Part shown: piece by piece, positions 13,938 through 22,672 of the stretch
How positions within the stretch are numbered: position 1 is the stretch's first letter
How the letters are laid out: the number at the start of each line of letters is the position of its first letter
Assembly (NCBI GenBank): GCA_900550285.1
Contig: URRW01000030.1
Coordinates: 1 to 30,965, forward strand
Source: an uncultured Lachnospiraceae bacterium
GTDB lineage: Bacteria > Bacillota > Clostridia > Lachnospirales > Lachnospiraceae
Direction of reading: 5' to 3'
DNA: 30,965 nucleotides
Notes under the pieces: generated by a model
Told to the model about the DNA's origin: nothing
The model's input: only the letters and a program-made list of their open reading frames with translations
Database searches by the model: none
Program-made: the position numbers and the translations under genes

Positions 13938-16900
13938 ATTTATCCGTAATGCTTGCGTGGAACTCCTGCAGGGATTTTACCGGGAGCTTGCCGTCGCGCT
14001 TTGCGGAACGGATGCCTTCCACGGTCGCCTTTGCAGCCGCCATCGTCGTGATATACGGGATGCGGTTCTTGATCGCCGCCTTGCGGATGTAGCTGTCGTC
14101 CGTCGCGCCCTTTTTGCCAAGAGGCGTATTGACGATCAGCTGGATCTTGCCGTTTGTTACCTTATCCAGAATGTTGGGGCGGCCCTCGTTGATCTTGCAT
14201 ACCTTCAGGGCAGGGATGCCTGCCGCTTCGATCAGGTCGCAGGTCCTGCCTGTCGCCATGATCTCAAAGCCGCACTCGTAGAAGCCTCTTGCAACCTCTG
14301 CGACCTCTGCCTTGTCCCTGTCATTTACAGAGATCAGCACACAGCCCTCTGTCGGAAGCTTGCTGTTTGCACCCTCCTCCGCTTTGTAGAATGCGTCGCC
14401 GAAATCGGTGGACATGCCGAGCACCTCGCCGGTAGAACGCATTTCCGGTCCGAGGACAGGGTCAACCTCCGGGAACATATTGAACGGGAATACCGCTTCT
14501 TTTACACCGTAATGGCTGAATTTCTTCTCACGCAGCTCTGTCACGGGAGTCTTGCGTCCCGTATAAGGCAGGGTAATGATGTCTGTCGCGATCTGAACCA
14601 TGTTGATGCCGCACACCTTGGATACGAGCGGAACGGTTCTGGATGCGCGGGGATTTGCCTCGATCACATATACCCGTCCGTCCTCGATCGCATACTGCAT
14701 GTTCATCAGACCTACAACGCCCAGCTCTTTTGCGATCTTTCTTGTATAATCCTTGATCGTCTCAACCTGCTCATCAGACAGCCCCTTCGGCGGGATGATG
14801 CACGCGGAGTCGCCGGAATGGATACCTGCAAGCTCGATGTGCTCCATAACAGAAGGAACAAATACGTTCTCGCCGTCGCTGATCGCATCCGCCTCGCACT
14901 CTGTCGCATGGTGCAGGAATCTGTCGATCAGGATCGGACGGTCGGGCGTTACGCCTACTGCCTGCTGCATGTAGAAGGTCAGCGCCTCATCGTCATAAAC
15001 GACTTCCATGCCGCGTCCGCCCAGTACATAGGAAGGACGTACCATAACGGGATAGCCGATCCGGTGGGCAGTCTCAAGCGCCTCGTCCACATTGACAGCC
15101 ATGCCCGCTTCCGGCATCGGGATTTCCAGCTTTTCCATCATCTCGCGGAACTGATCCCGATCTTCTGCAAGGTCGATCGTTTCGGGAGTGGTTCCAAGGA
15201 TATTTACGCCGAATTTCTTTAAGTCCGCAGCCAGATTCAGAGGAGTCTGTCCGCCGAACTGCGCGATCACGCCCACCGGCTTTTCCTTTTCATAAATTGC
15301 CAGAACGTCTTCCAGTGTCAGCGGCTCAAAATACAGCTTGTCGGATGTATCGTAGTCCGTGGATACCGTCTCCGGGTTGCAGTTTACGATGATCGTGGAG
15401 AAGCCCAGCTTATGCAGCGCCTTTGCCGCATGTACGCAGCAGTAGTCGAACTCGATACCCTGGCCGATACGGTTGGGGCCGCCGCCCAGGATCATAACCT
15501 TCGGCTTGCTGTTGTCCACAGGGCTCTGATCCTTGATATGGTAGCTGGAATAGTAATAAGCGGAATCCTTCGTGCTGCTTACATGCACGCCTTCCCAGCC
15601 TTCCACAACGCCCAGCTCCACGCGCTTCTGACGGATGTCCTCTTCCGGGATCCCCAGAATCTCGCTCAGATATTTATCGGAGAAGCCGTCCAGCTTCGCC
15701 TGCTTTAAATCTGCGTCGGAAGGCATCTTGCCGTGATACTCTGCCGCAAGCCTCTCTTCCTCTTCCACAAGCTCCTTCATCTGCTCGATAAAGTACTCCT
15801 TTACCTTTGTCAGATTGTGGATTTCTTCGACGGAAGCCCCTTTGCGCAGCGCCTCATACATAATGAAATGTCTCTCGCTGCTGGGGGTTGCCAGCATGGT
15901 CAGCAGTTCCTTCTTTGTCTTCTGGTCAAAATCCTTCACATGTCCAAGACCGTAACGGTTTTTCTCCAGAGAACGGATCGCTTTCTGAAGCGCTTCCTTA
16001 TAAGTCTTGCCGATGCTCATTACTTCGCCTACGGCGCGCATCTGCGTGCCCAGCTTATCTTCAACGCCCTTGAACTTCTCAAACGCCCAGCGCGCGAATT
16101 TCAGAACGATATAATCTCCGCCCGGAACATATTTATCCAGCGTGCCGTACTTGCCGCACGGGATCTCATCCAGCGTCAGGCCGCTTGCCAGCATCGCGGA
16201 TATGAGCGCGATCGGGAAGCCTGTCGCCTTACTTGCAAGAGCGGAAGAACGGGATGTTCTCGGGTTGATCTCGATCACGACCGCGCGGCCGGAAACCGGA
16301 TCATGCGCAAACTGTACGTTTGTGCCGCCGATGACCTGGATCGCGTCCACGATCTTATACGCCTGCTCCTGAAGCTTTTTCTGAACGTCCTCGGAAATTG
16401 TCAGCATAGGGGCGGAACAGAAGGAATCGCCGGTATGAACGCCGACAGGGTCGATATTTTCGATGAAGCATACCGTGATCATATTTCCTTTCGCGTCACG
16501 GACTACCTCCAGCTCCAGCTCTTCCCAGCCCAGAATGGACTCTTCTACCAAAACCTGTCCCACAAGGCTTGCCTGAAGGCCTCTTGAGCAGACAGTTTTT
16601 AATTCTTCTTTATTATAAACAAGACCGCCGCCGGCGCCGCCCATCGTATATGCGGGACGCAGAACGACCGGATAGCCAAGCTTGTCAGCGATTTCCAGCG
16701 CTTCCTCAACGGAGTACGCCACGTCGCTTCTTGCCATCTCCACGCCCAGATTTTTCATCGTGTTCTTGAACTCGATGCGGTCCTCGCCGCGCTCGATCGC
16801 ATCCACCTGAACGCCGATCACCTTTACATTATACTTGTCCAGAACGCCTGCCGCCTGCAGCTCGGAGCACAGGTTCAAACCCGACTGTCCGCCCAGGTTC

Positions 16901-17160
16901 GGAAGCAGCGCATCCGGACGCTCTTTCTCGATGATCTGCTCCAGACGCTCTACGTTTAACGGCTCGATATAGGTAATATCCGCCGTATCCGGATCAGTCA
17001 TGATCGTCGCCGGATTGGAGTTGACCAGCACGATCTCATAGCCCAGCTGCTTTAATGCCTTACATGCCTGGGTACCGGAATAATCAAACTCGCATGCCTG
17101 ACCGATGATGATCGGGCCGGAGCCGATGATCAGTACTTTATGAATGTCTTGTCTTTTCAT
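13936..17160 (-). CDS. carB: Carbamoyl-phosphate synthase large subunit
   Basis: 1074 aa, almost identical in length to E. coli CarB (1073). Two ATP-grasp halves: carboxyphosphate domain from KVLIIGSGPIIIGQACEFDYSG, and carbamoyl-phosphate domain from KVMILGGGPNRIGQGIEFDYCC; each has its INPRTSRSSALASKATG or EANPRASRTVPLVSKV segment. The last about 135 residues are the MGS-like allosteric domain (SVNDRDKAEVAEVARGFYECGFEIMATG in key parts). Makes carbamoyl phosphate for pyrimidines and arginine together with a glutaminase subunit. The frame opens at 17232; ATG at 17160 is chosen from the family N-terminus MKRxDIxKVL, with GGTGG close upstream; ATG 17172 is an alternative. No carA lies next to it. 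Confidence 0.96.
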   Translation of the reverse strand: MKRQDIHKVLIIGSGPIIIGQACEFDYSGTQACKALKQLGYEIVLVNSNPATIMTDPDTADITYIEPLNVERLEQIIEKERPDALLPNLGGQSGLNLCSELQAAGVLDKYNVKVIGVQVDAIERGEDRIEFKNTMKNLGVEMARSDVAYSVEEALEIADKLGYPVVLRPAYTMGGAGGGLVYNKEELKTVCSRGLQASLVGQVLVEESILGWEELELEVVRDAKGNMITVCFIENIDPVGVHTGDSFCSAPMLTISEDVQKKLQEQAYKIVDAIQVIGGTNVQFAHDPVSGRAVVIEINPRTSRSSALASKATGFPIALISAMLASGLTLDEIPCGKYGTLDKYVPGGDYIVLKFARWAFEKFKGVEDKLGTQMRAVGEVMSIGKTYKEALQKAIRSLEKNRYGLGHVKDFDQKTKKELLTMLATPSSERHFIMYEALRKGASVEEIHNLTKVKEYFIEQMKELVEEEERLAAEYHGKMPSDADLKQAKLDGFSDKYLSEILGIPEEDIRQKRVELGVVEGWEGVHVSSTKDSAYYYSSYHIKDQSPVDNSKPKVMILGGGPNRIGQGIEFDYCCVHAAKALHKLGFSTIIVNCNPETVSTDYDTSDKLYFEPLTLEDVLAIYEKEKPVGVIAQFGGQTPLNLAADLKKFGVNILGTTPETIDLAEDRDQFREMMEKLEIPMPEAGMAVNVDEALETAHRIGYPVMVRPSYVLGGRGMEVVYDDEALTFYMQQAVGVTPDRPILIDRFLHHATECEADAISDGENVFVPSVMEHIELAGIHSGDSACIIPPKGLSDEQVETIKDYTRKIAKELGVVGLMNMQYAIEDGRVYVIEANPRASRTVPLVSKVCGINMVQIATDIITLPYTGRKTPVTELREKKFSHYGVKEAVFPFNMFPEVDPVLGPEMRSTGEVLGMSTDFGDAFYKAEEGANSKLPTEGCVLISVNDRDKAEVAEVARGFYECGFEIMATGRTCDLIEAAGIPALKVCKINEGRPNILDKVTNGKIQLIVNTPLGKKGATDDSYIRKAAIKNRIPYITTMAAAKATVEGIRSAKRDGKLPVKSLQEFHASITDK

Positions 17161-17213
17161 AAGTCCACCCATTTTCCTTTCTTTTTCTTCTTTATTCCCC
17201 AAAAACCCACTAT

Positions 17214-17242
17214 ATTCTACCACAACTTGCAAAAGACAACAA
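17214..17242 (-). promoter_or_regulatory. Promoter of carB
   Basis: Minus strand TTGTTG (17242-17237), 17-bp spacer, TAGAAT (17219-17214). Start near 17207 leaves a leader of about 47 nt with no room for an attenuator. It indicates carB can be transcribed apart from the upstream glycosyltransferase. Confidence 0.55.
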
Positions 17243-17256
17243 GAGCTTTTTCTCGA

Positions 17257-18282
17257 TCAGTTAAACCCGAAAAACTTCTGGCAGATCTTATATCCCTCCA
17301 CGGAAATCCAGCGTCCCGTCCTGCCGGGCAGGTTCATGCAGTTGCCCAGAAGGCCGTAGCGGAGCTTTCTGTACATCTTTTTATCCTTCTGGCGGATATA
17401 TTCCAGAAGCTCTTTTTTCTTTTCCAGCGCTTCCTGTGTCCCGATCCGGATCAGAAGGATCGAGGAAACGGTCGTGATAATATCCAGATAGCTCAACATA
17501 TACCGGGACATCGGCTTATTGGAAGCAACAGCCCCCTTCTTTTCCGAAAAATAATCGACCATCCGCTTGTTGACCCTGATCTGCTGGTCGATCCGCCCTG
17601 TCATGATCTTTTCATTGACGGACTGATCCGCGCGCCCAATATAATAGCGGTAAAAATTCACATCCAGATAATACATGTTGCGCACATACGGAAGCGGCTC
17701 AAACACGTACAGATTATCCACATAAAACGTATGCTCCGGAAGCTTTAAGCCGCACTCCCGCAAAAGCTTCGTCCGGTAGATCACCGAATGCATCAGGATA
17801 TACTGCCCCACATGGAAGCGTCCCACATCATTCCAGCCAAAAATCTTTCCTTCCGGCAGCACATGCTTATAGCGCATCACCTTTTTGCGGCGCTCGCCCT
17901 CTTTCTCGTAAACGAAATTGCTGATCAGCATATCCAGCGTCTGCTCGCCCCCGATCAGCTCCCGCAGCGTATTTAAGATCGCCAGATACGCGTCCTCCTT
18001 TACCCAGTCGTCGCTGTCTACGACCTTAAAATAGACGCCCTGCGCGTTTTCCAGCCCGGCGTTTACCGCAGAACCGTGCCCGCCGTTTTCTTTATGGATC
18101 GCGCGCACGATCGTCGGATATTTCGCCGCGTATTCGTCCGCGATTTTTGCGGTATCGTCCTTAGAGCCGTCGTTGACTACAAGGATCTCAACGTCCTCGC
18201 CGCCCGGAAGCAGCGATTCGATACATTTTGCCATATACCCCTGCGAATTGTAACAGGGGATCGCAATCGATAGAAGCTTCAT
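17257..18282 (-). CDS. Family 2 glycosyltransferase (GT-A fold)
   Basis: 341 aa. N-terminal GT2 domain: LLSIAIPCYNSQGYMAKCIESLL, the nucleotide-binding VVNDGSKDDT (36-44), ENGGHGSAVNAGLENAQGVYF, and the metal-binding DSDDW at 89-93. The C-terminal third is family-typical but without membrane segments, so a soluble or peripheral enzyme. Acceptor and sugar donor are unknown; candidates are cell-surface polysaccharide or teichoic-type polymer synthesis. It follows the SfsA-MutY gene by 18 bp with GGGAGAAAG as binding site, so it is probably co-transcribed with it. Confidence 0.88.
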   Translation of the reverse strand: MKLLSIAIPCYNSQGYMAKCIESLLPGGEDVEILVVNDGSKDDTAKIADEYAAKYPTIVRAIHKENGGHGSAVNAGLENAQGVYFKVVDSDDWVKEDAYLAILNTLRELIGGEQTLDMLISNFVYEKEGERRKKVMRYKHVLPEGKIFGWNDVGRFHVGQYILMHSVIYRTKLLRECGLKLPEHTFYVDNLYVFEPLPYVRNMYYLDVNFYRYYIGRADQSVNEKIMTGRIDQQIRVNKRMVDYFSEKKGAVASNKPMSRYMLSYLDIITTVSSILLIRIGTQEALEKKKELLEYIRQKDKKMYRKLRYGLLGNCMNLPGRTGRWISVEGYKICQKFFGFN

Positions 18283-18300
18283 AAATTTCTTTCTCCCTAC

Positions 18301-20112
18301 TCATTTTTTCAGTTTCTTACTGCCTGTCCGGATGCTTAAATAGCCGGTATACGCAGAAAACGCCGAAGGGATCGGATATTTTTCCTCCGTTTCTTCTGCG
18401 TCCACAAGCAAAAGCGACGGATCCTTACGCATCGGTTCCAGCCCGTCCACCAAAACCATGTACCCCGTCATATGCCACTCCCTATGGGTAAAAATGTGCT
18501 TTGACGGCGCAAGGCGCTCGATCCTGACCGCGTGGACGCCCTGTTCTTTGAGCCAGTCCTTTACCTCGTCCAGCGACGCTTTCCCCAAAAGCGACGGAAA
18601 TTCGTACATTCCCGCCAAAAGCCCTTTTTTCGGGCGCTGCCGGATAACCGTCCGGTTTCCGTCCCGGATCACAAGTACCGTCCTTTCTTCGACTGTGCGG
18701 GGCTTTTTGGGCGCTTTTTTCGGATACTGCTGCCAGCTTCCTTCCAGACCTGCCCTGCATAAGCCCTTCCACGGGCACTCTGCACATCTGGGCGCGCCGT
18801 TTGGAAGGCATACCGTCGCCCCAAGCTCCATCAGCGCCTGGTTGAAATCGCCCGGACGGTCTTTTGGCATCACGGGCTTTAAGTCCTCTTCCACCCTCTT
18901 TTTCACGGAGGGCTCCGAAATGTCGCTGCCGTCTGCCAGCAGGCGCATGATGACCCGCAGCACATTCCCGTCCACCGCCGGAACCGGCTGCCCAAAGGCG
19001 ATCGACGAAACTGCGCCCGCCGTATAGCTCCCGATCCCTTTCAGTTTCAAAAGCTCATGGTAATCCGAAGGCATCTGCCCGCCGTACAGCTCCATGATCT
19101 GCTGTGCCGCTGCCTTTAAATTCCGGGCGCGGCTGTAATAACCCAGCCCCTCCCAGAGCTTTAGCAGCTCGTCGTCTTCTGCCGACGCCAGCGCCGCAAT
19201 GTCCGGCAGCCGTTCCATAAACCGGGCAAAATACGGCTTTACCGCCTCCACCCTCGTCTGCTGGAGCATGATCTCCGACACCCACACGCGGTACGGCTCC
19301 GGCCTTTCCCGCCACGGGAGCACCCGTCTGTTTTCATCATACCATGAGAGAAGCGGCGGCGCAATCCGGTTTAAAAGCCCGTCCTTTTCCTGCAGTTCTA
19401 CCTCCACCGGATCGCTCAGCCTCATCTCGTCTGCGCTCACACTGCAGTCATATGCCAGAATGTGCACGCCCGCCTTTTGCGCCTTGCAGAGCGCGTCCGC
19501 AAATTCCGGCTGCGCTTTGCGGTTCGGCATAAAGCGGTCTATCCCTTTCATCTGGATCACGAACACTGCGTAGCACTCATAGCCTTCCCCGACCGCCTCT
19601 GCCAGCTCCTCCACATGCTTCAGCGCCCGTTCGGAGGGGGCGTCCGGAAACAGGGCGGCGCGGTTTTCCTCCAGCGTCACGCCCTTGACCTCTATGAAGA
19701 TCCTGCGCTGTCCTGCCTCTACATAAAAATCAAACCGGGAATCCCTGTAAAATGTCTCCGGCTTTATCAGCGTCACATTTTTAAAATATTGCCCGGAAGC
19801 GATCCATTCATGCACCGCCCGGTTGGGCGCAAAGGAATCCATGTTCACGATTCGGTCTCCCTTTTGTGCCGCTACCAGATCGTAAGCCGTCTTTCGCCCC
19901 GGCACAGCGCTTTTTTCCAGATATACCTTCGTCCCCGGGATCAAAAGCTCCCGGCACCGTCCCGTATTTTTCACATGGACTCTTTCCATACGGCTGCCTG
20001 TGCCGTCCTGAATTTCCACTTCCGCGATAAACCGGTTCGGGCGGCTGATAAAACGCCCTTCCGAAATGTTTTCATATCTCATCCGGTCCCATCTCAGCGC
20101 AGCCTGCTGCAC
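18301..20112 (-). CDS. SfsA nuclease - MutY adenine glycosylase fusion protein
   Basis: 603 aa single open frame. Residues about 12-240 are a complete SfsA: RFIAEVEI, VHVKNTGRCRELLIPG, then the PD-(D/E)xK-like site RFDFY and FIEVKGVTLE (Asp128, Glu141, Lys143), and HILAYDCSVSADEM. Residues about 250-600 are a complete MutY: SEIMLQQTRV with catalytic Glu280, the helix-hairpin-helix LLKLKGIGSYTAGAVSSIAF, AVDGNVLRV with Asp381, the 4Fe-4S cysteines 435, 443, 446, 452, and a NUDIX-like 8-oxoguanine reader with KHIFTHREWHM. MutY removes A opposite 8-oxoG; SfsA is a DNA/RNA nuclease. Start: GTG 20112 (GGAAAGG upstream, 19-bp overlap with the preceding gene) or ATG 20082. Confidence 0.9.
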   Translation of the reverse strand: MQQAALRWDRMRYENISEGRFISRPNRFIAEVEIQDGTGSRMERVHVKNTGRCRELLIPGTKVYLEKSAVPGRKTAYDLVAAQKGDRIVNMDSFAPNRAVHEWIASGQYFKNVTLIKPETFYRDSRFDFYVEAGQRRIFIEVKGVTLEENRAALFPDAPSERALKHVEELAEAVGEGYECYAVFVIQMKGIDRFMPNRKAQPEFADALCKAQKAGVHILAYDCSVSADEMRLSDPVEVELQEKDGLLNRIAPPLLSWYDENRRVLPWRERPEPYRVWVSEIMLQQTRVEAVKPYFARFMERLPDIAALASAEDDELLKLWEGLGYYSRARNLKAAAQQIMELYGGQMPSDYHELLKLKGIGSYTAGAVSSIAFGQPVPAVDGNVLRVIMRLLADGSDISEPSVKKRVEEDLKPVMPKDRPGDFNQALMELGATVCLPNGAPRCAECPWKGLCRAGLEGSWQQYPKKAPKKPRTVEERTVLVIRDGNRTVIRQRPKKGLLAGMYEFPSLLGKASLDEVKDWLKEQGVHAVRIERLAPSKHIFTHREWHMTGYMVLVDGLEPMRKDPSLLLVDAEETEEKYPIPSAFSAYTGYLSIRTGSKKLKK

Positions 20113-20660
20113 TCGTACCTTTCCAGCGTCAAAAGACAGCTTTTTAAATTGTCATACTGCTCCTCAATGCTGCCGCCGGACAGTTCCAGATCCATCGATA
20201 CCGCGATCGTATTGAGCATATGTTCGTCTGCCCTGCCCGCCAAAGAATCGTAGACCTTCAGCTTTTCCCCGTAGGTTTCCGCTTCCAGAAACGCCATAAG
20301 CCCTGCGTCCGGACCGCCTTCCTGCTGTTCATTTTGCTGAGGCTTGTTTTCCTGCTGCCCGCTTTCCTGCGGATCTCTTTCCCGCAGATGATTTCCTGCA
20401 AGATCGGCTTCTGCTTCTGCCCGCACATCGCCGCCATATAAGATCTTGGGCGACGGAACCGGCAAAAAGCGCTCCTTCCCGTCTGCGTTTCTTCCTGCAA
20501 ACGCGGCAAGCGGCAAAACAAATATGCCAAATTCTCCCTCCAGCTCCTGATAAACCACAAATTCCTCCCCGGTTTCCGCATGGCGTGCCGCCGTCACGAC
20601 CCGGTACAGCTTCCCTGTAATATCACGGTAGATTTCTCCCGAAATCGGTCTTTTTTCCAT
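20094..20660 (-). CDS. DUF1653-domain protein
   Basis: 188 aa, cytoplasmic. Residues about 8-65 match the DUF1653 pattern (GKLYRVVTAARHAETGEEFVVYQEL, then GIFVLPLAAF). A low-complexity Gln/Glu-rich linker follows (QESGQQENKPQQNEQQEGG), then a C-terminal alpha-helical domain of about 70 residues (LMAFLEAETYGEKLKVYDSL, LNTIAVSMDLELSGGS) that I do not recognise by name. Function unknown. AGGAG precedes ATG; it overlaps the start of the SfsA-MutY gene, so the two are likely translated together. Confidence 0.82.
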   Translation of the reverse strand: MEKRPISGEIYRDITGKLYRVVTAARHAETGEEFVVYQELEGEFGIFVLPLAAFAGRNADGKERFLPVPSPKILYGGDVRAEAEADLAGNHLRERDPQESGQQENKPQQNEQQEGGPDAGLMAFLEAETYGEKLKVYDSLAGRADEHMLNTIAVSMDLELSGGSIEEQYDNLKSCLLTLERYECSRLR

Positions 20661-20696
20661 AAATCTCCTGCCCTTTCCTGCTGCCTTATCATTCCC

Positions 20697-20725
20697 AGTA
20701 TACTACCAAACCTCTGCCCTGTCAT
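20697..20725 (-). promoter_or_regulatory. Promoter of the DUF1653 - SfsA/MutY - GT2 unit
   Basis: Minus strand ATGACA (20725-20720), 17-bp spacer, TATACT (20702-20697). Start near 20690, about 30 nt before the gene. The stretch 20726-20833 shows no gene. Confidence 0.55.
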
Positions 20726-20833
20726 TCCCAATTTTTTCAGTACAATTTTTTCAGCCAGAAGAAGTCGGCAGCTTTTGCCGGGTGCAAAGCAGGCGGGCGG
20801 TCAGTCAGGGGCTTTTTTCAAAAAAAATGTCCC

Positions 20834-21202
20834 TCAGCCGGAAAAATCACAGGAAAACACACAGTTTTCCCCGTCAAAGGCGCACTCCTCCAGCTGTTTT
20901 TCCAGCCTGTCCTTCTCCTGTTCCCCCAGCCTTTCCCATCTTTTATGATGGACATAAAGCGTATAAGAACGGGTCTGATCCGCCCCCTGCGTATATTCCA
21001 GCATCACGCCGGCCCGGTCCAGCCCCGCTTCCTCCAAAACCCTGCGGGCGCGCTCCACATATGCCTCTTCCTGCGCTTCATAGCGAAGCTTCGATTCTGC
21101 CAGCTTTCCCTGCTGCGCTGCAAGCGCCGATCTTGTAAACCCAAAGGCTGCCGCCGCTGCAAACAGCATTGCCGCCAGCCCGATCCATATTCTTTTGCTC
21201 AT
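20834..21202 (-). CDS. Small membrane-anchored or secreted protein of unknown function
   Basis: 122 aa. MSKRIWIGLAAMLFAAAAAFGF is a positive-start single membrane segment or signal peptide; A-L-A-A near residues 26-29 could be a signal peptidase site. The rest is a soluble domain with a helical, charged centre (residues about 30-60) and two cysteines near the C-terminus (CAFDGENCVFSC region has three). AGAGG lies upstream of ATG. No family recognised. Codon use and Arg/Glu-rich composition match a real gene; it faces the GNAT gene across a 138-bp intergenic region. Confidence 0.65.
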   Translation of the reverse strand: MSKRIWIGLAAMLFAAAAAFGFTRSALAAQQGKLAESKLRYEAQEEAYVERARRVLEEAGLDRAGVMLEYTQGADQTRSYTLYVHHKRWERLGEQEKDRLEKQLEECAFDGENCVFSCDFSG

Positions 21203-21340
21203 CTTTTGTACCTCTGTGTCCTTTGCCTTAATTGACGCAGCCGGCTTTCAAAAAGTTTCATCCGCACGAAATATTTTTGATGCAGAGTAGACGAAACGCC
21301 ATTTTCGCTGTAATATAAAAGCTGCAGGAGGCATTATTTT

Positions 21341-22585
21341 ATGGCAGACACCGACAAACATACTTATCTCGAAGTAAACGGCGATTTCAAAATGAGAGAG
21401 CTGGACAACAACGACCTCGAACAGTTCAACGCGCTTTTGCAGTATGCGTTTCAGGTCACTTCCTACGAATTATTCCAAACGGGCTGGGAGCAGGATGAGA
21501 TCAAATCCGCCAAGCGCCCGATCCTCGAAAAAGCCTATGTTTTGGGCTGGTTTTACAAAGAAAAGCTGGCGTCCATGATCGTCGTATACCGGATGCAGGT
21601 CAACATTCAGGACGAAATTATGAGCATGGGAGGCATTACCGGCGTCACGACCTATCCGGAGTACAGCGGCCGCGGCCTCATCCATTCGCTGATGCGCTAT
21701 GTGATCGACTACATGCACCGCGAAAAAATGCCGATCTCTTTTTTATATCCGTACTCGATCCCTTTTTACCGCAAGCTGGGCTGGGAGATCGTTTCAGACA
21801 AGCTTACCTTTACCGTCAAGGATACCCAGCTTCCAAAAGCATTTCCCGTCAGGGGCATGGTAGAGCGGGTGAGCGCAGACTCCGAAGATTTCCACAATGT
21901 CCATTCCTATTTTGCCCTGCAGCATCACGGCTCCCTGATCCGCGACGAGCTGGCGTGGGACGAATACTGGAGATGGGAAAACGACGATATGATCGTGGCG
22001 GTCTATTACAATGAAGACCACAAGCCGCTGGGGTATGTGGTCTACTATATCGCCAATGAAATTTTCCATATCAAAGAGATGATCTATTTGACGAGCGAAG
22101 CCCGCCACGGCCTGTGGAACTATATCAGCGCGCATTTTTCCATGATCACGCAGGTGCGCGGGGACAACTACTCTGGCGAGCCGATGGCGTATCTGTTTGA
22201 GGACAGCGAGATCGAAGAAACGATTTCGCCCTACATTATGGCGCGCATCATCGACGCCGGGCAATTTCTTGCCGAATACCCGTGGCAGATACAGCCGGAG
22301 GATTTAAAGCTCCACTTCCGCATCACAGACCATATGGCGGAATGGAACCAGGGCGATTTCCTCGTATCCTGGCACGACGGCGAAACCGTCTGCGAGCGCG
22401 TTGAAAACAACCAGTCCATCAACGTAGTCGAGCTGGACATCAATACGCTTACCGCCATGCTCATGGGCTACAAACGCCCTACCTATCTGTACGACCACGA
22501 AAAGATCACGACCGAATATTACATGCTCACCTGGCTGGAACGGCTGATCCCGGTCAAAAAGCCTTATTTTTCGGATTACTTTTAA
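21341..22585 (+). CDS. Eis-like GNAT N-acetyltransferase
   Basis: 414 aa, about the length of Eis proteins (400-410). First GNAT domain: MSMGGITGVTTYPEYSGRGLI (acetyl-CoA loop with SGRG at 109-112) and ISFLYPYSIPFYRKLGWE (132-149), the Eis-type hallmark. Second GNAT-like domain in the middle (PLGYVVYYIANEIFHIKEMIYL) and a C-terminal sterol-carrier-like domain. The chain ends in ..SDYF; in Eis the C-terminal Phe carboxylate acts as general base, and here the last residue is also Phe. Acetylates amines, possibly aminoglycosides or peptides; substrate unknown. GCAGGAGGC precedes ATG; a weak TAATAT -10 lies about 15 nt earlier. Confidence 0.88.
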   Translation: MADTDKHTYLEVNGDFKMRELDNNDLEQFNALLQYAFQVTSYELFQTGWEQDEIKSAKRPILEKAYVLGWFYKEKLASMIVVYRMQVNIQDEIMSMGGITGVTTYPEYSGRGLIHSLMRYVIDYMHREKMPISFLYPYSIPFYRKLGWEIVSDKLTFTVKDTQLPKAFPVRGMVERVSADSEDFHNVHSYFALQHHGSLIRDELAWDEYWRWENDDMIVAVYYNEDHKPLGYVVYYIANEIFHIKEMIYLTSEARHGLWNYISAHFSMITQVRGDNYSGEPMAYLFEDSEIEETISPYIMARIIDAGQFLAEYPWQIQPEDLKLHFRITDHMAEWNQGDFLVSWHDGETVCERVENNQSINVVELDINTLTAMLMGYKRPTYLYDHEKITTEYYMLTWLERLIPVKKPYFSDYF

Positions 22586-22601
22586 ACCAAAAAGTGCGCA
22601 C

Positions 22602-22641
22602 AAAAAAACGCGGGGGCAAAATGCCTTGTCCGCGTTTTTTT
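22602..22641. terminator. Bidirectional terminator between GNAT and M20 genes
   Basis: AAAAAAACGCGG (22602-22613) pairs with CCGCGTTTTTTT (22630-22641), with an inner GGCA/TGCC helix. T tracts exist on both strands, so it can end the rightward GNAT transcript and the leftward peptide-transport operon, whose last gene stops at 22673. Confidence 0.9.
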
Positions 22642-22672
22642 ATGCGCCTTTCACGAAAGGGATTTCCCGCGC

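Noticed and set aside
13912..15222. Long open frame on the + strand opposite carB (436 codons)
   Set aside because: It is antisense to the strongly conserved carB, its translation is rich in Arg, His, Cys and Leu without any family motif, and it has no ribosome binding site. Frames at 15412-16587 are the same kind of shadow.
19462..20253. 263-codon frame on the + strand opposite the SfsA domain
   Set aside because: No recognisable domain and no start signal; the SfsA-MutY frame explains the region.
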